A DNA stretch of 47,560 bases, taken from the NCBI GenBank assembly GCA_016783505.1, contig JADHWK010000015.1, positions 1 through 47,560 on the forward strand, read 5' to 3'. Source of the stretch: Candidatus Zhuqueibacterota bacterium (GTDB taxonomy: Bacteria > BS750m-G25). The position numbers and the translations under genes are program-made. This document shows positions 32,361-39,961 of the stretch, one piece after another (position 1 is the first letter of the stretch; each line of letters starts with the position of its first letter). The notes below the pieces were generated by a model that had not been told where the DNA came from, did no database searches, and worked only from the letters and a program-made list of their open reading frames with translations.

Positions 32361-34988
32361 ATGAAAAAAAGATTTATACCTTTGTTTATTTTTATATTTG
32401 CGAATCTTTGGGCGAATCAAACCCTGGCAGAAAAAAAGGTCTATGTGGCAACGAGGGTTAATCCTTATCCGCCGATTATAGACGGTCATCTGGATGACCC
32501 CGCGTGGGCAGCTGTTGACTGGAAAGGCGAATTTATTCAGAGAGAGCCTTATGAGGGAAAAGAGCCTTCTCAGGAAACGGCCTTTAAAATATTATACGAT
32601 GACAAAAATGTCTATGTCGGGATTCGAGCGTATGACACCGAACCGGCGAAAATAGACCAGCGGATGTCCAGACGGGACGATTTGGATGGAGATATTGTTG
32701 GTATTCAATTCGACAGCTATTTCGACCATCGGACGGCATTTACATTTATCGTCAATACCGGCGGTGTCAAATGCGACGGCGTCTTTACCAACGATGGAGA
32801 AAATGAAGACTTTTCGCCGGATCCAGTATGGTATGTGAAGACAGCGACCGACGATCAGGGCTGGACAGCGGAGATGCAGATCCCTCTGAGTCAATTACGC
32901 TTTGGAAACCAGAAGGATCAAATCTGGGGGCTGCAGGTGGCAAGATATCTGTTTCGCAAAGAGGAACTCTCCCTCTGGCAGTTCATTGCCAAAGACGCTC
33001 CGGGCTGGGTGCATCTGTTCGGTGAACTGCATGGGTTAAGAGGAATAAAAACACCGCGGCGTATCGAGTTACTTCCTTATTCAGTGGGAAGATTACAAAC
33101 TTTTCAGAAAGAGGAAGATAATCCCTTTGCCACCGGTCGTCTAAATAGTCTAGCAGGCGGGTTGGATGGGAAAATCGGTGTCACCAGCGACTTGACCCTG
33201 GACTTCACCATCAACCCCGATTTTGGTCAGGTGGAAGCCGACCCTTCTGAGGTGAATCTTACCACTTTCGAAACTTTTTTTGAAGAGAAAAGACCGTTTT
33301 TTATTGAAGGGAAAAATATCCTGGATTTCCGGTTGCTGATGGGGGATAGCCCGTTCTCCAATGACATGTTGTTCTATTCCCGCCGCATTGGGCGTTTCCC
33401 TCAATATGAACCTGATGTGGATGATGATGAATATGTGAAGATGCCAACAAACACCTCAATTATAAGCGCTCTAAAACTAACCGGTAAAACCCATAATTGT
33501 CTGTCTATAGGCATAATGGAAGCGGTTACTGCCGAAGAAAAGGCAGAAATAGATTTTCAAAGACAGCGTCACCGAGAGGTGGTGGAACCGATGACCAATT
33601 ATTTTCTGGGACGATTACAAAAAGATTATAATAAAGGAAGTACCATCTTAGGTGGCATGTTCACAGTCACTAATCGGAATATCTCTGATCCTCAGCTTAA
33701 TTTTTTAAACCGCTCTGCTTACACCGGTGGGATTGATTTTAGCCATCGGTGGAAAGATAGGACTTATTTACTGGACATTAAAACGGCCTTTAGTCATGTT
33801 CGCGGCGACAAAGAGGCAATACTGGAAACACAAACTGCATCATCCCGGTATTTCCAGCGCCCGGATGCAAATTATGTTACCTTGGACTCCAGCCGCATTC
33901 ATCTTTCTGGACATGGGGGCACATTTGTGTTTGGAAAGATTAGTCATGGTCACTGGCAATATATTTTATGTAGTACATGGCGTTCTCCGGGGCTGGAATT
34001 GAACGATCTGGGTTATCTGCGAATGGCTGATATAATCATGCAATTTGTTTGGGTCGGTTACCGTATCTGGAATCCCATTAGTGTCTTCCGTAGAATTAAC
34101 ATAAACTTCAACCAATGGAATGGTTGGAATTTCGGGCGTGAAGGGTTATTCGCTGGCGGGAATATCAATGTTGATGCACAATTTCTTAATTACTGGGGAT
34201 TTGGAACCGGGATCAACCGAGAGGGGCCATCCCTTTCTACCAATGCGCAGCGTGGCGGGCCCGCAATGAGATTCCCCGGAGGATGGAATAACTGGTTTAA
34301 TATTTATTCTGATGAGCGTAAATCTTTACAACTCAATTTAATGGGGTCAAATTCTTGGAATAACGATGGGATTTCACGGTCCCAACAGTTCAGACCAGGA
34401 ATTACATGGCGTCCCAGCAATGCGCTACAGCTATCGTTCAATCCCTCTTACAGTATTAACAGGGATAATCTGCAATACGTTGATACAATTGAAAAAGAGG
34501 ACTATAATCGCTACATTTTTGCCCGATTAGATCAAAAAACATTGGGAATCGTTTTCCGTTTAAATTATAGCCTGACACCTGATCTCTCCATTCAGTATTA
34601 TGGACAACCTTTCGTCTCTTCCGGTGAATATTCCCAATTTAAGAAAATTACCCGTCCTAGGGCGGATGGTTATGATGATCGTTTTCATATATTTACTGAC
34701 AGCGAAATTAGTCCATATGAAGAAAGCTATGGAATTGATGAGGATCAGGACGGATTTGACGATTATTACATAGATAAGCCGGATTTTAATTTCCGGGAAT
34801 TTCGTTCAAATTTGGTGATCCGCTGGGAATACACCCCTGGTTCCACCATATTTTTTGTCTGGTCTCAAGGACGGACCGTGGAAGAGTCCATCGGGGATTT
34901 CTCCTTTAGAAATGATATACAGGACTTATTTGATATCTATCCCCATAACGTTTTCTTGATAAAGCTAAACCATTGGTTTTCGTTATAA
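32361..34988 (+). CDS. Outer-membrane DUF5916 protein with CBM9-like N-terminal domain
   Basis: 875 residues from the ATG at 32361; the open frame extends to 32292 but its extra leader is not signal-like. Signal peptide: FIPLFIFIFANLWANQTLA. Residues ~30-220 are a carbohydrate-binding family 9-like domain (PPIIDGHLDDPAWAAVDW, DDKNVYVGIRAYD, FQFDSY-like VGIQFDSYFDHRT, WTAEMQIPLSQLRFG). The rest is the DUF5916 region predicted to form a barrel (DFTINPDFGQVEADPSEVNL, TTFETFFEEKRPFFIEG, YSRRIGRFP). The final residues (VFLIKLNHWFSL) look like an outer-membrane strand. It is a common Bacteroidota/FCB envelope protein without established function. A substrate-binding role is inferred from the CBM9-like domain. 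Confidence 0.85.
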   Translation: MKKRFIPLFIFIFANLWANQTLAEKKVYVATRVNPYPPIIDGHLDDPAWAAVDWKGEFIQREPYEGKEPSQETAFKILYDDKNVYVGIRAYDTEPAKIDQRMSRRDDLDGDIVGIQFDSYFDHRTAFTFIVNTGGVKCDGVFTNDGENEDFSPDPVWYVKTATDDQGWTAEMQIPLSQLRFGNQKDQIWGLQVARYLFRKEELSLWQFIAKDAPGWVHLFGELHGLRGIKTPRRIELLPYSVGRLQTFQKEEDNPFATGRLNSLAGGLDGKIGVTSDLTLDFTINPDFGQVEADPSEVNLTTFETFFEEKRPFFIEGKNILDFRLLMGDSPFSNDMLFYSRRIGRFPQYEPDVDDDEYVKMPTNTSIISALKLTGKTHNCLSIGIMEAVTAEEKAEIDFQRQRHREVVEPMTNYFLGRLQKDYNKGSTILGGMFTVTNRNISDPQLNFLNRSAYTGGIDFSHRWKDRTYLLDIKTAFSHVRGDKEAILETQTASSRYFQRPDANYVTLDSSRIHLSGHGGTFVFGKISHGHWQYILCSTWRSPGLELNDLGYLRMADIIMQFVWVGYRIWNPISVFRRININFNQWNGWNFGREGLFAGGNINVDAQFLNYWGFGTGINREGPSLSTNAQRGGPAMRFPGGWNNWFNIYSDERKSLQLNLMGSNSWNNDGISRSQQFRPGITWRPSNALQLSFNPSYSINRDNLQYVDTIEKEDYNRYIFARLDQKTLGIVFRLNYSLTPDLSIQYYGQPFVSSGEYSQFKKITRPRADGYDDRFHIFTDSEISPYEESYGIDEDQDGFDDYYIDKPDFNFREFRSNLVIRWEYTPGSTIFFVWSQGRTVEESIGDFSFRNDIQDLFDIYPHNVFLIKLNHWFSL

Positions 34989-35056
34989 GCTGTCAAACAA
35001 CACGATTAGCCTAAATTTTGCTTTTTTCATTTAGCAGAAAAAAAATCTTTCAAATA

Positions 35057-35087
35057 AAAGCTGAAGTTATAACTTCGGCTTTTTTTA
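35057..35087 (+). terminator. Rho-independent terminator after the DUF5916 gene
   Basis: AAGCTGAAGTT-AT-AACTTCGGCTT, an 11-bp stem with one G-T pair, is followed directly by a T-run (TTTTT). It lies about 70 bases after the stop and closes the envelope module. Confidence 0.85.
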
Positions 35088-35115
35088 GTCTTCAAGATAA
35101 AAATGCATTTTATCC

Positions 35116-35144
35116 TTGACAATTGGGAAAAAAATTGTTATAAT
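35116..35144 (+). promoter_or_regulatory. Consensus sigma-70 promoter
   Basis: TTGACA, exactly 17 bases, TATAAT: a perfect match to the housekeeping consensus. It lies about 68 bases before the ATG of the small secreted protein. Confidence 0.85.
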
Positions 35145-35211
35145 TAATTAAAAATATGACCAAGTGATTTCTACTATATTGAATATCCCATAATTATTAA
35201 AAATTGGGCTG

Positions 35212-35781
35212 ATGAAGCTTTCGTACAGTTTTTTTATTTCAACTTTTTTACTTCTGGCAACAATGGGTATGACACCGAAATGGTCATTAGGTCAGGAGGA
35301 TATTCGCTACTATCGAGGATGGGATTACGTGAACAGAAAGCCCCAATTTGAGATCAGAAGGGGGAAGCCTACCGGGGTTTTTTATCGGATAATATTTGAC
35401 GATAAGGGGAATATGGTTCAATGGGAGCGGAAGGACCAATGGATCGGACTTAATGCCAAACAAAATTATCGTTACGATGAATATGGAAATCTGATCCGAA
35501 CGATCTGGTATCGGCAGGACGGATCCCCCATCTGGGTGGAATTCTACACTCCCGAAGGCCTGCGGGTTCAGAAAGACTGGTATCACAGCGATGGTTCTCT
35601 GCTTACGTTCTGGAAATACCATTACGATAGCAAAAACCGGGAAATAAAACGGGAAATTTACGACTCGGACTCCCAACTATCAGCGTATTATCAGTTTGAA
35701 TATAATGGAGCCTCAAGAAAAAAGACGATAAAAAAATACAATCGCAGAGGGATACTATTGCAGGTGCAAACCGAGCCTTAG
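35212..35781 (+). CDS. Small secreted protein with YD/MORN-like repeats
   Basis: 189 residues. A signal peptide (KLSYSFFISTFLLLATMGM) precedes a body of ~20-residue units built around tyrosine/aspartate strands: FYRIIFDDKGNMVQWE, YRYDEYGNLIRTIWY, EFYTPEGLRVQKDWY, YHYDSKNREIKREIYD, FEYNGASRKKTIKKY. Such units occur in YD (RHS-like) and MORN-like proteins such as YwqK. No toxin or enzymatic domain follows. The strong promoter implies steady expression. Its role is unknown; it may bind an extracellular polymer or a partner protein. Confidence 0.7.
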   Translation: MKLSYSFFISTFLLLATMGMTPKWSLGQEDIRYYRGWDYVNRKPQFEIRRGKPTGVFYRIIFDDKGNMVQWERKDQWIGLNAKQNYRYDEYGNLIRTIWYRQDGSPIWVEFYTPEGLRVQKDWYHSDGSLLTFWKYHYDSKNREIKREIYDSDSQLSAYYQFEYNGASRKKTIKKYNRRGILLQVQTEP

Positions 35782-35923
35782 TTCCCATTTTCAGAACATA
35801 CAAGGTAAAACTGAAGCTCTATTCATTGTAAATAAGGATGGATTTGAGAAAACACAACGACAGAAGTTACTTTCGGTAGGGCAATAAAAACCTCTTGACT
35901 TTTATACTATTTGGTATTAAATT

Positions 35924-36085
35924 TGGGTTGAGATGATTTGTTAAGGATTTTTAAGGTTTCTGAGATGTAACCATGAACGGTCAAGCCACATTCTTTGGGG
36001 GTTACCCAAGGCCAGGATAGTGTATCAAAGTGTCATAAATAGATCAGCGAGCATGTCCATTGTCATTTGTGACATGCTTTTTTTT
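35924..36085 (+). ncRNA. Candidate structured non-coding RNA
   Basis: A possible promoter TTGACT (35895-35900) with TAAATT 17 bases on is followed by ~160 bases without a reading frame, ending in a strong terminator. The interior contains the hairpin CTTTGGG-GGTTA-CCCAAGG. No motif of SRP RNA, tmRNA or RNase P RNA was recognised. Its existence as a transcript is inferred only. Confidence 0.3.
36051..36085 (+). terminator. Rho-independent terminator
   Basis: GCATGTC ... GACATGC stem followed by eight or more Ts. It lies five bases before the tRNA-like sequence at 36091, so it ends transcription from the region upstream. Confidence 0.8.
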
Positions 36086-36090
36086 CATCA

Positions 36091-36152
36091 GGGCGGTTAG
36101 CTCAGTTGGTTAGAGTATCCCGATTGCCATCGGGAGGGTCGCTGGTTCGAAT
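36091..36152 (+). pseudogene. Truncated tRNA (Gly-GCC-like, or decayed tRNA-Val copy)
   Basis: The first 27 bases are identical to the intact tRNA-Val at 36439, including the acceptor 5' strand GGGCGGT and the D arm. The GGGTCGCTGGTTC segment is also identical. The anticodon region TCCCG-ATTGCCAT-CGGGA has an eight-base loop (a GCC anticodon if read normally). The 3' side of the T stem and acceptor stem is missing, so the tRNA cannot fold. It is most simply a broken duplicate of a tRNA gene. Confidence 0.75.
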
Positions 36153-36438
36153 GTCTTTAAGATGGGTTAAGCAATTAAGTTGAAAATCCGAAACACGATC
36201 CCGAAACTTCGGGACGAAATTCGGAACAAATATAAATGACCAAAATTCAAAGTCCAAAAAAATATGATCTAGAAGATTGGACTCTTTCGTTCGCTAAAAA
36301 GGCGAGAGCCTTCGTAACGTTTTGAATATTTGATATTTGAATTTTTGACTTTGTTTCGGATTTTCCGCCAGAGGCGCCTGACCTATTTCTTACCCCTAAT
36401 GATTACCATTGAAAACCGGGAAGAGGGAGAAATATTAA
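36153..36438. other. Spacer between tRNA pseudogene and tRNA-Val, rich in repeats
   Basis: No gene. A nested inverted repeat lies at 36187-36224: outer TCCGAA/TTCGGA around inner TCCCGAA-AC-TTCGGGA (36199-36214). A hairpin AAGGC-GAGA-GCCTT sits at about 36299-36312. An AT-rich composite repeat (36316-36360) similar to 39249-39292 follows, and a GGCGCC-type element (CAGAGGCGCCTGACCT) lies at 36369-36384. Confidence 0.65.
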
Positions 36439-36515
36439 GGGCGGTTAGCTCAGTTGGTTAGAGTACTTGCTTGACATGCAAGGGGTCGCTGGTTCAAATC
36501 CAGTACCGCCCACCA
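36439..36515 (+). tRNA. tRNA-Val (GAC)
   Basis: It folds as a full cloverleaf: acceptor GGGCGGT/ACCGCCC, D stem GCTC/GAGT with a terminal wobble, anticodon stem CTTGC/GCAAG with loop TTGACAT (anticodon GAC), and T stem GCTGG/CCAGT. CCA is encoded at 36513-36515. It lies 18 bases before thrS and is probably co-transcribed with it. Confidence 0.95.
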
Positions 36516-36533
36516 AATAGGGGTTTAAAGGTA

Positions 36534-38465
36534 ATGAAGGAAAGAAGGGGAACGAAAGAAACAGTCAACATCTCTTTTCCCGATGATTCAAAAAAAGCCT
36601 ATCCCCGGGGGGTTACCCCCCGTCAGATTGCTGCTGAGGTTTATTCAGATCGGGATAAGGAGTTTATCGCCGCCCTGGCTAATGGAAATCCCACCGACCT
36701 GACCGCCCCTATCGCAGAGGATGCTTCCATCCGCTTCCTGATGGTGAATGATCCAGAAGGAAAGAGAATTTTCTGGCATAGCGCCGCCCACATCATGGCC
36801 CAAGCGGTCAAGCACCTCTATCCCCAGGCCAAATTGGGCATCGGGCCGCCGACCAAGAACGGTTTCTATTACGATTTCAGGATGGACTCTGCCTTAAGCA
36901 CCGAGGATCTGGCCAGGATCGAGGCCCACATGCGGGCACTGGTGGAGGCGGATTTACCTTTTGAAAGAACCAAATCCGATAAAAAGAAAGCAATCTCCCT
37001 GTTTCGGGCCCGGGGTGAGCCCTTTAAAGTGCAATTAATCCAGGGCATGGACGGGGAGGTCCATATTTACCGTCAGGGCGAATTTGCCGATCTCTGCCGG
37101 GGACCCCATGTTCCTTCCACGGGCTGGGTTAAATTTTTCAAATTACTCAGCTTGGCCGGGGCTTATTGGAAGGGCATCGAGACCAACCCGGTGATGCAGC
37201 GGATCTACGGGACCGCTTACGCCACTGGGGAAGAGTTACAAGCCCATCTGGATCGGCTTGAGGAAGCTAAGCTGCGGGATCATAGAAAACTGGGAAAGGA
37301 GCTTGACCTCTTCAGCTTTCATCCAGAGGGACCGGGGTTTCCCTTCTGGCACCCCAAAGGAATGGTTATCTACAACGAGGCCGTTCGCTATTGGCGGGAT
37401 GTCCACCATCGTTCCGGTTATGGGGAAGTGCAAACCCCGATGATCCTGAACAACGATCTCTGGCGGCGGAGTGGTCATTGGGACAATTATAAGCAGAACA
37501 TGTACTTCACCAGGATTGACCGACAGCCATATGCGGTAAAACCCATGAATTGTCCCGGTGGGCTTCTGATCTACAAGGACACCCCCCATTCCTACAAAGA
37601 GTTCCCGATCAGGATGGCCGAGCTGGGGTTGGTCCACAGGCACGAGAAGTCAGGGGTGCTTCATGGTCTTTTCCGGGTGCGGCAGTTCACTCAGGATGAC
37701 GCCCACATCTTTTGCCTGCCGGACCAGGTTGAAGAAGAAATTATCGGGGTAATTGATCTTGTTTATGAGATCTATGGGGCCTTCGGTTTTAAGGATGTTC
37801 TGGTTGAGCTTTCCACCAAACCCCAAAAGTCTATCGGGTCCGCCGAGGATTGGAAAAGGGCGGAATCAACGCTCAAATCCGCCCTGGAAAAGAGGGAATT
37901 GGCCTTTGAGTTAAATGAGGGTGAAGGGGCTTTCTACGGTCCCAAGATTGATTTCCACATTCAGGATTTTTTAGGACGGTTCTGGCAGTGCGGTACCATC
38001 CAACTGGACTTTTCCATGCCCCAGCATTTTGAGTTAGAATACGTGGGAGCCGACGGAAAGAAGCATCAGCCGATGATGATCCACCGGGCCATTCTGGGTT
38101 CAATTGAACGGTTCATTGGAATCCTCATCGAACATTATGGGGGGGATTTACCACTCTGGCTTTCACCGGTACAAGCTCGTATTATCCCCATCACCGATAG
38201 TCAGCACTCTTATGCCCATTCCCTTAAACTCAAATTGGACGAACAGGGAATGCGGGTCGAAGTGGATGACCGGAGCGAGAAGATGGGGTATAAGATCCGG
38301 GATGCGGAGTTGGGAAAGGTGCCTTACATGCTAGTAGTGGGCAAAGATGAAGCGCAAAAAGGGACGGTATCCGTCCGAAAGCGCAAGATAGGCGATCTCG
38401 GTACGATGACCCCGGATCAGTTATTGGCTCGGCTTCATGAGGAGATCGAAAAAAGAAAAATTTAA
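36534..38465 (+). CDS. thrS: Threonyl-tRNA synthetase
   Basis: 643 residues from the ATG at 36534; the open frame extends back into the tRNA but that part is not coding. It charges tRNA-Thr and edits serine. Order of domains: TGS (VNISFPDDSKKAYP, residues ~8-70), editing tRNA_SAD (HSAAHIMAQAV with HxxxH, GPHVPSTG), class II catalytic core (MNCPGGLLIYK, VRQFTQDDAHIFC, and motif 3 MMIHRAILGSIERFIG), and C-terminal anticodon-binding domain (ARIIPITDSQHSYAHSL). All domains and motifs are present at normal length. It begins the translation gene run that includes infC and pheST. Confidence 0.97.
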   Translation: MKERRGTKETVNISFPDDSKKAYPRGVTPRQIAAEVYSDRDKEFIAALANGNPTDLTAPIAEDASIRFLMVNDPEGKRIFWHSAAHIMAQAVKHLYPQAKLGIGPPTKNGFYYDFRMDSALSTEDLARIEAHMRALVEADLPFERTKSDKKKAISLFRARGEPFKVQLIQGMDGEVHIYRQGEFADLCRGPHVPSTGWVKFFKLLSLAGAYWKGIETNPVMQRIYGTAYATGEELQAHLDRLEEAKLRDHRKLGKELDLFSFHPEGPGFPFWHPKGMVIYNEAVRYWRDVHHRSGYGEVQTPMILNNDLWRRSGHWDNYKQNMYFTRIDRQPYAVKPMNCPGGLLIYKDTPHSYKEFPIRMAELGLVHRHEKSGVLHGLFRVRQFTQDDAHIFCLPDQVEEEIIGVIDLVYEIYGAFGFKDVLVELSTKPQKSIGSAEDWKRAESTLKSALEKRELAFELNEGEGAFYGPKIDFHIQDFLGRFWQCGTIQLDFSMPQHFELEYVGADGKKHQPMMIHRAILGSIERFIGILIEHYGGDLPLWLSPVQARIIPITDSQHSYAHSLKLKLDEQGMRVEVDDRSEKMGYKIRDAELGKVPYMLVVGKDEAQKGTVSVRKRKIGDLGTMTPDQLLARLHEEIEKRKI

Positions 38466-38475
38466 TAAAGCCACA

Positions 38476-38495
38476 TCAGTCGGACGCCTGACCGA
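38476..38495. repeat. Dispersed GGCGCC-type intergenic repeat (GGACGCC variant)
   Basis: TCAGTCGGACGCCTGACCGA differs by one base from the copy at 20193. It is followed by an AT-rich stretch with repeated ATTTCAAA, which reads as the reverse orientation of the composite repeat at 39249-39312. Confidence 0.75.
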
Positions 38496-38620
38496 TCGAA
38501 TTGTTCAAATTTCAAAGATTGCCTAAATTTCAAAATCTCAAAGAATGCCTTATCTTTAATAATTTTGACAAATTACAAGCTTTATAGCTGATCTACTGAA
38601 TATATCAATACAGGAGGAAA

Positions 38621-39160
38621 GTGGGCTTTAAACACAAAAAGGAAAAGGCGAAAAAGCGATTTTATCGAAATAATGAACAGATCAGGGTGCCCAACGTGCG
38701 TGTAATTGACGAAGACGGCACCCAGGTAGGCATTCTCTCCACCCTGGAGGCCCTGAGTTTGGCCCGGGAAAAGGACCTGGATCTGGTAGAGATCTCCCCC
38801 TTATCCAACCCCCCTGTTTGCAAAATTATGGATTTCGACAAGTTTCGGTACCAGCTCGTCAAGCGGGAGAAGCAGGCTAAGAAAAAGCAACACGTGGTTC
38901 ACGTCAAAGAAATACGTCTAAGCCCCAACATTGAGGCCCATGATTTTGAATTTAAGGTCAAACAGGCCCGCAAGTTTATTGGAGAGGGGAACAAGGTCAA
39001 GTTAAACATGCGGTTTCGGGGTCGTCTCATTACCCATACCGAACTGGGGGTAGAGGTTCTGGACCGGTTTTCTGAGGCGGTTTCGGATATTGCCGAAGTA
39101 GACGGTAAACCTTCTATGGAGGGAAGAAGAAATATGGTGATGGTTCTGGTAAAAAAATAG
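38621..39160 (+). CDS. infC: Translation initiation factor IF-3
   Basis: 179 residues, starting at GTG 38621. AGGAGG lies only three bases upstream, closer than usual; no other good start is available, and infC often uses a rare start codon for autoregulation. Domain N has RVPNVRVIDEDGTQVGILST and EISPLSNPPVCKIMDFDKF. Domain C has KEIRLSPNIEAHDFEFKVKQ and MRFRGRLITHTELG. IF-3 binds the 30S subunit, checks the initiator tRNA and blocks 50S joining. The order infC-rpmI-rplT-pheS-pheT is the classic arrangement. Confidence 0.97.
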   Translation: MGFKHKKEKAKKRFYRNNEQIRVPNVRVIDEDGTQVGILSTLEALSLAREKDLDLVEISPLSNPPVCKIMDFDKFRYQLVKREKQAKKKQHVVHVKEIRLSPNIEAHDFEFKVKQARKFIGEGNKVKLNMRFRGRLITHTELGVEVLDRFSEAVSDIAEVDGKPSMEGRRNMVMVLVKK

Positions 39161-39248
39161 GTCCTCCAGAATTTTATTAATTACAAAACTATTGTATTTT
39201 TCAATATATTTGGATGAAGCTTCGGCTCTATGTTGCGTAAAAGCGTAT

Positions 39249-39312
39249 AACGTTTTGAGCATTTGACATTTGGATTAAGGATTTGTTTCGGATCGGTCAG
39301 GCGCCCGACTGA
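39249..39312. repeat. Composite AT-rich plus GGCGCC intergenic repeat
   Basis: AACGTTTTGAGCATTTGACA with the following AT-rich bases to ATTTGTTTCGGA (39249-39292) leads into TCGGTCAGGCGCCCGACTGA (39293-39312). The same order occurs at 36316-36384 and, on the other strand, near 38476-38530. Confidence 0.7.
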
Positions 39313-39380
39313 TTTTGATATTCGGATTTCTGATTTTTAAGATATTAGATGCCAACACAGGAAAGGAGAACGTGGACTAA

Positions 39381-39581
39381 ATGCCAAAGATGAAATCCAA
39401 CCGGGGGGCGGTGAAGCGGTTTTCCCGAACAGGGTCGGGAAAAATCAAGCGGAATAAGGCCTTTGCCAGCCACATTCTGACAAAAAAAACCAGGAAGAGA
39501 AAAAGGGGGTTGCGTCAAGCCACCCTGGTGGCTCCCGCTGATAAGGCCAGGGTAAAAAGCTTGATCGGAAGTGGTCCTTAG
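39381..39581 (+). CDS. rpmI: 50S ribosomal protein L35
   Basis: 66 residues, highly basic. It has the L35 opening [20 protein letters not shown], the block [20 protein letters not shown], and a C-terminal end near SLIGSGP. AAGGAG lies upstream of the ATG, about a dozen bases away. It lies in the standard infC-rpmI-rplT order. Confidence 0.97.
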   Translation: MPKMKSNRGAVKRFSRTGSGKIKRNKAFASHILTKKTRKRKRGLRQATLVAPADKARVKSLIGSGP

Positions 39582-39616
39582 TTTGGTGAATCTGAAGAAG
39601 TTTAAGGGAGACGAAT

Positions 39617-39958
39617 ATGCCCAGAGCAATCAGTAAAGTTGCTTCCCACCGAAGGAGGAAAAAGATAATAAAAGCCGCAAAGGGCTATCGGGGCGGGCGG
39701 AAATTATTGCGGTCTGCCAAAGAGACCCTGCACCGGGCCTGGGTCTACCAGTATCGGGATCGGCGCACCAAGCGGCGTCAACTAAGGCGTCTCTGGATTA
39801 CTCGAATTAACGCCGCCGTCAGAAATCACGGCATGTCCTATTCCACCTTTGTAGCGGGACTTAAAGAAAAAAATATCGCCCTGGATCGTAAGATTTTAGC
39901 TGACCTGGCCGTCAGGGATCCAGCCGCCTTTGAAAAAGTGGTACAGTCCGTAAAGTAG
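39617..39958 (+). CDS. rplT: 50S ribosomal protein L20
   Basis: 113 residues. [20 protein letters not shown] is the basic N-terminal extension that threads 23S r[23 protein letters not shown] and [20 protein letters not shown] are the conserved core. L20 also autoregulates the infC-rpmI-rplT message in several bacteria. GGGAG precedes the start. pheS begins three bases after its stop. Confidence 0.97.
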   Translation: MPRAISKVASHRRRKKIIKAAKGYRGGRKLLRSAKETLHRAWVYQYRDRRTKRRQLRRLWITRINAAVRNHGMSYSTFVAGLKEKNIALDRKILADLAVRDPAAFEKVVQSVK

Positions 39959-39961
39959 GTC

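Larger units (their letters stand above)
35782..36090. other. Spacer with possible promoter and structured transcript
   Basis: No clear protein gene; only a 15-codon frame near 35973 is seen. It holds a candidate transcript from ~35924 to 36085 (see the ncRNA entry) and a clear terminator at 36051-36085 directly before the tRNA pseudogene. Confidence 0.5.

Noticed and set aside
35924-36085. SRP RNA, tmRNA or RNase P RNA
   Set aside because: None of their conserved core motifs could be found; only promoter-like and terminator features support a transcript.
36091-36515. Split tRNA or tRNA with intron across the two tRNA-like sequences
   Set aside because: The downstream tRNA-Val is complete by itself, and the upstream piece carries a different anticodon arm, so it is a broken copy.
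36471-36533. N-terminal extension of thrS into the tRNA
   Set aside because: The extension would be translated from tRNA-Val sequence and has no counterpart in ThrRS; the ATG at 36534 fits the family start.
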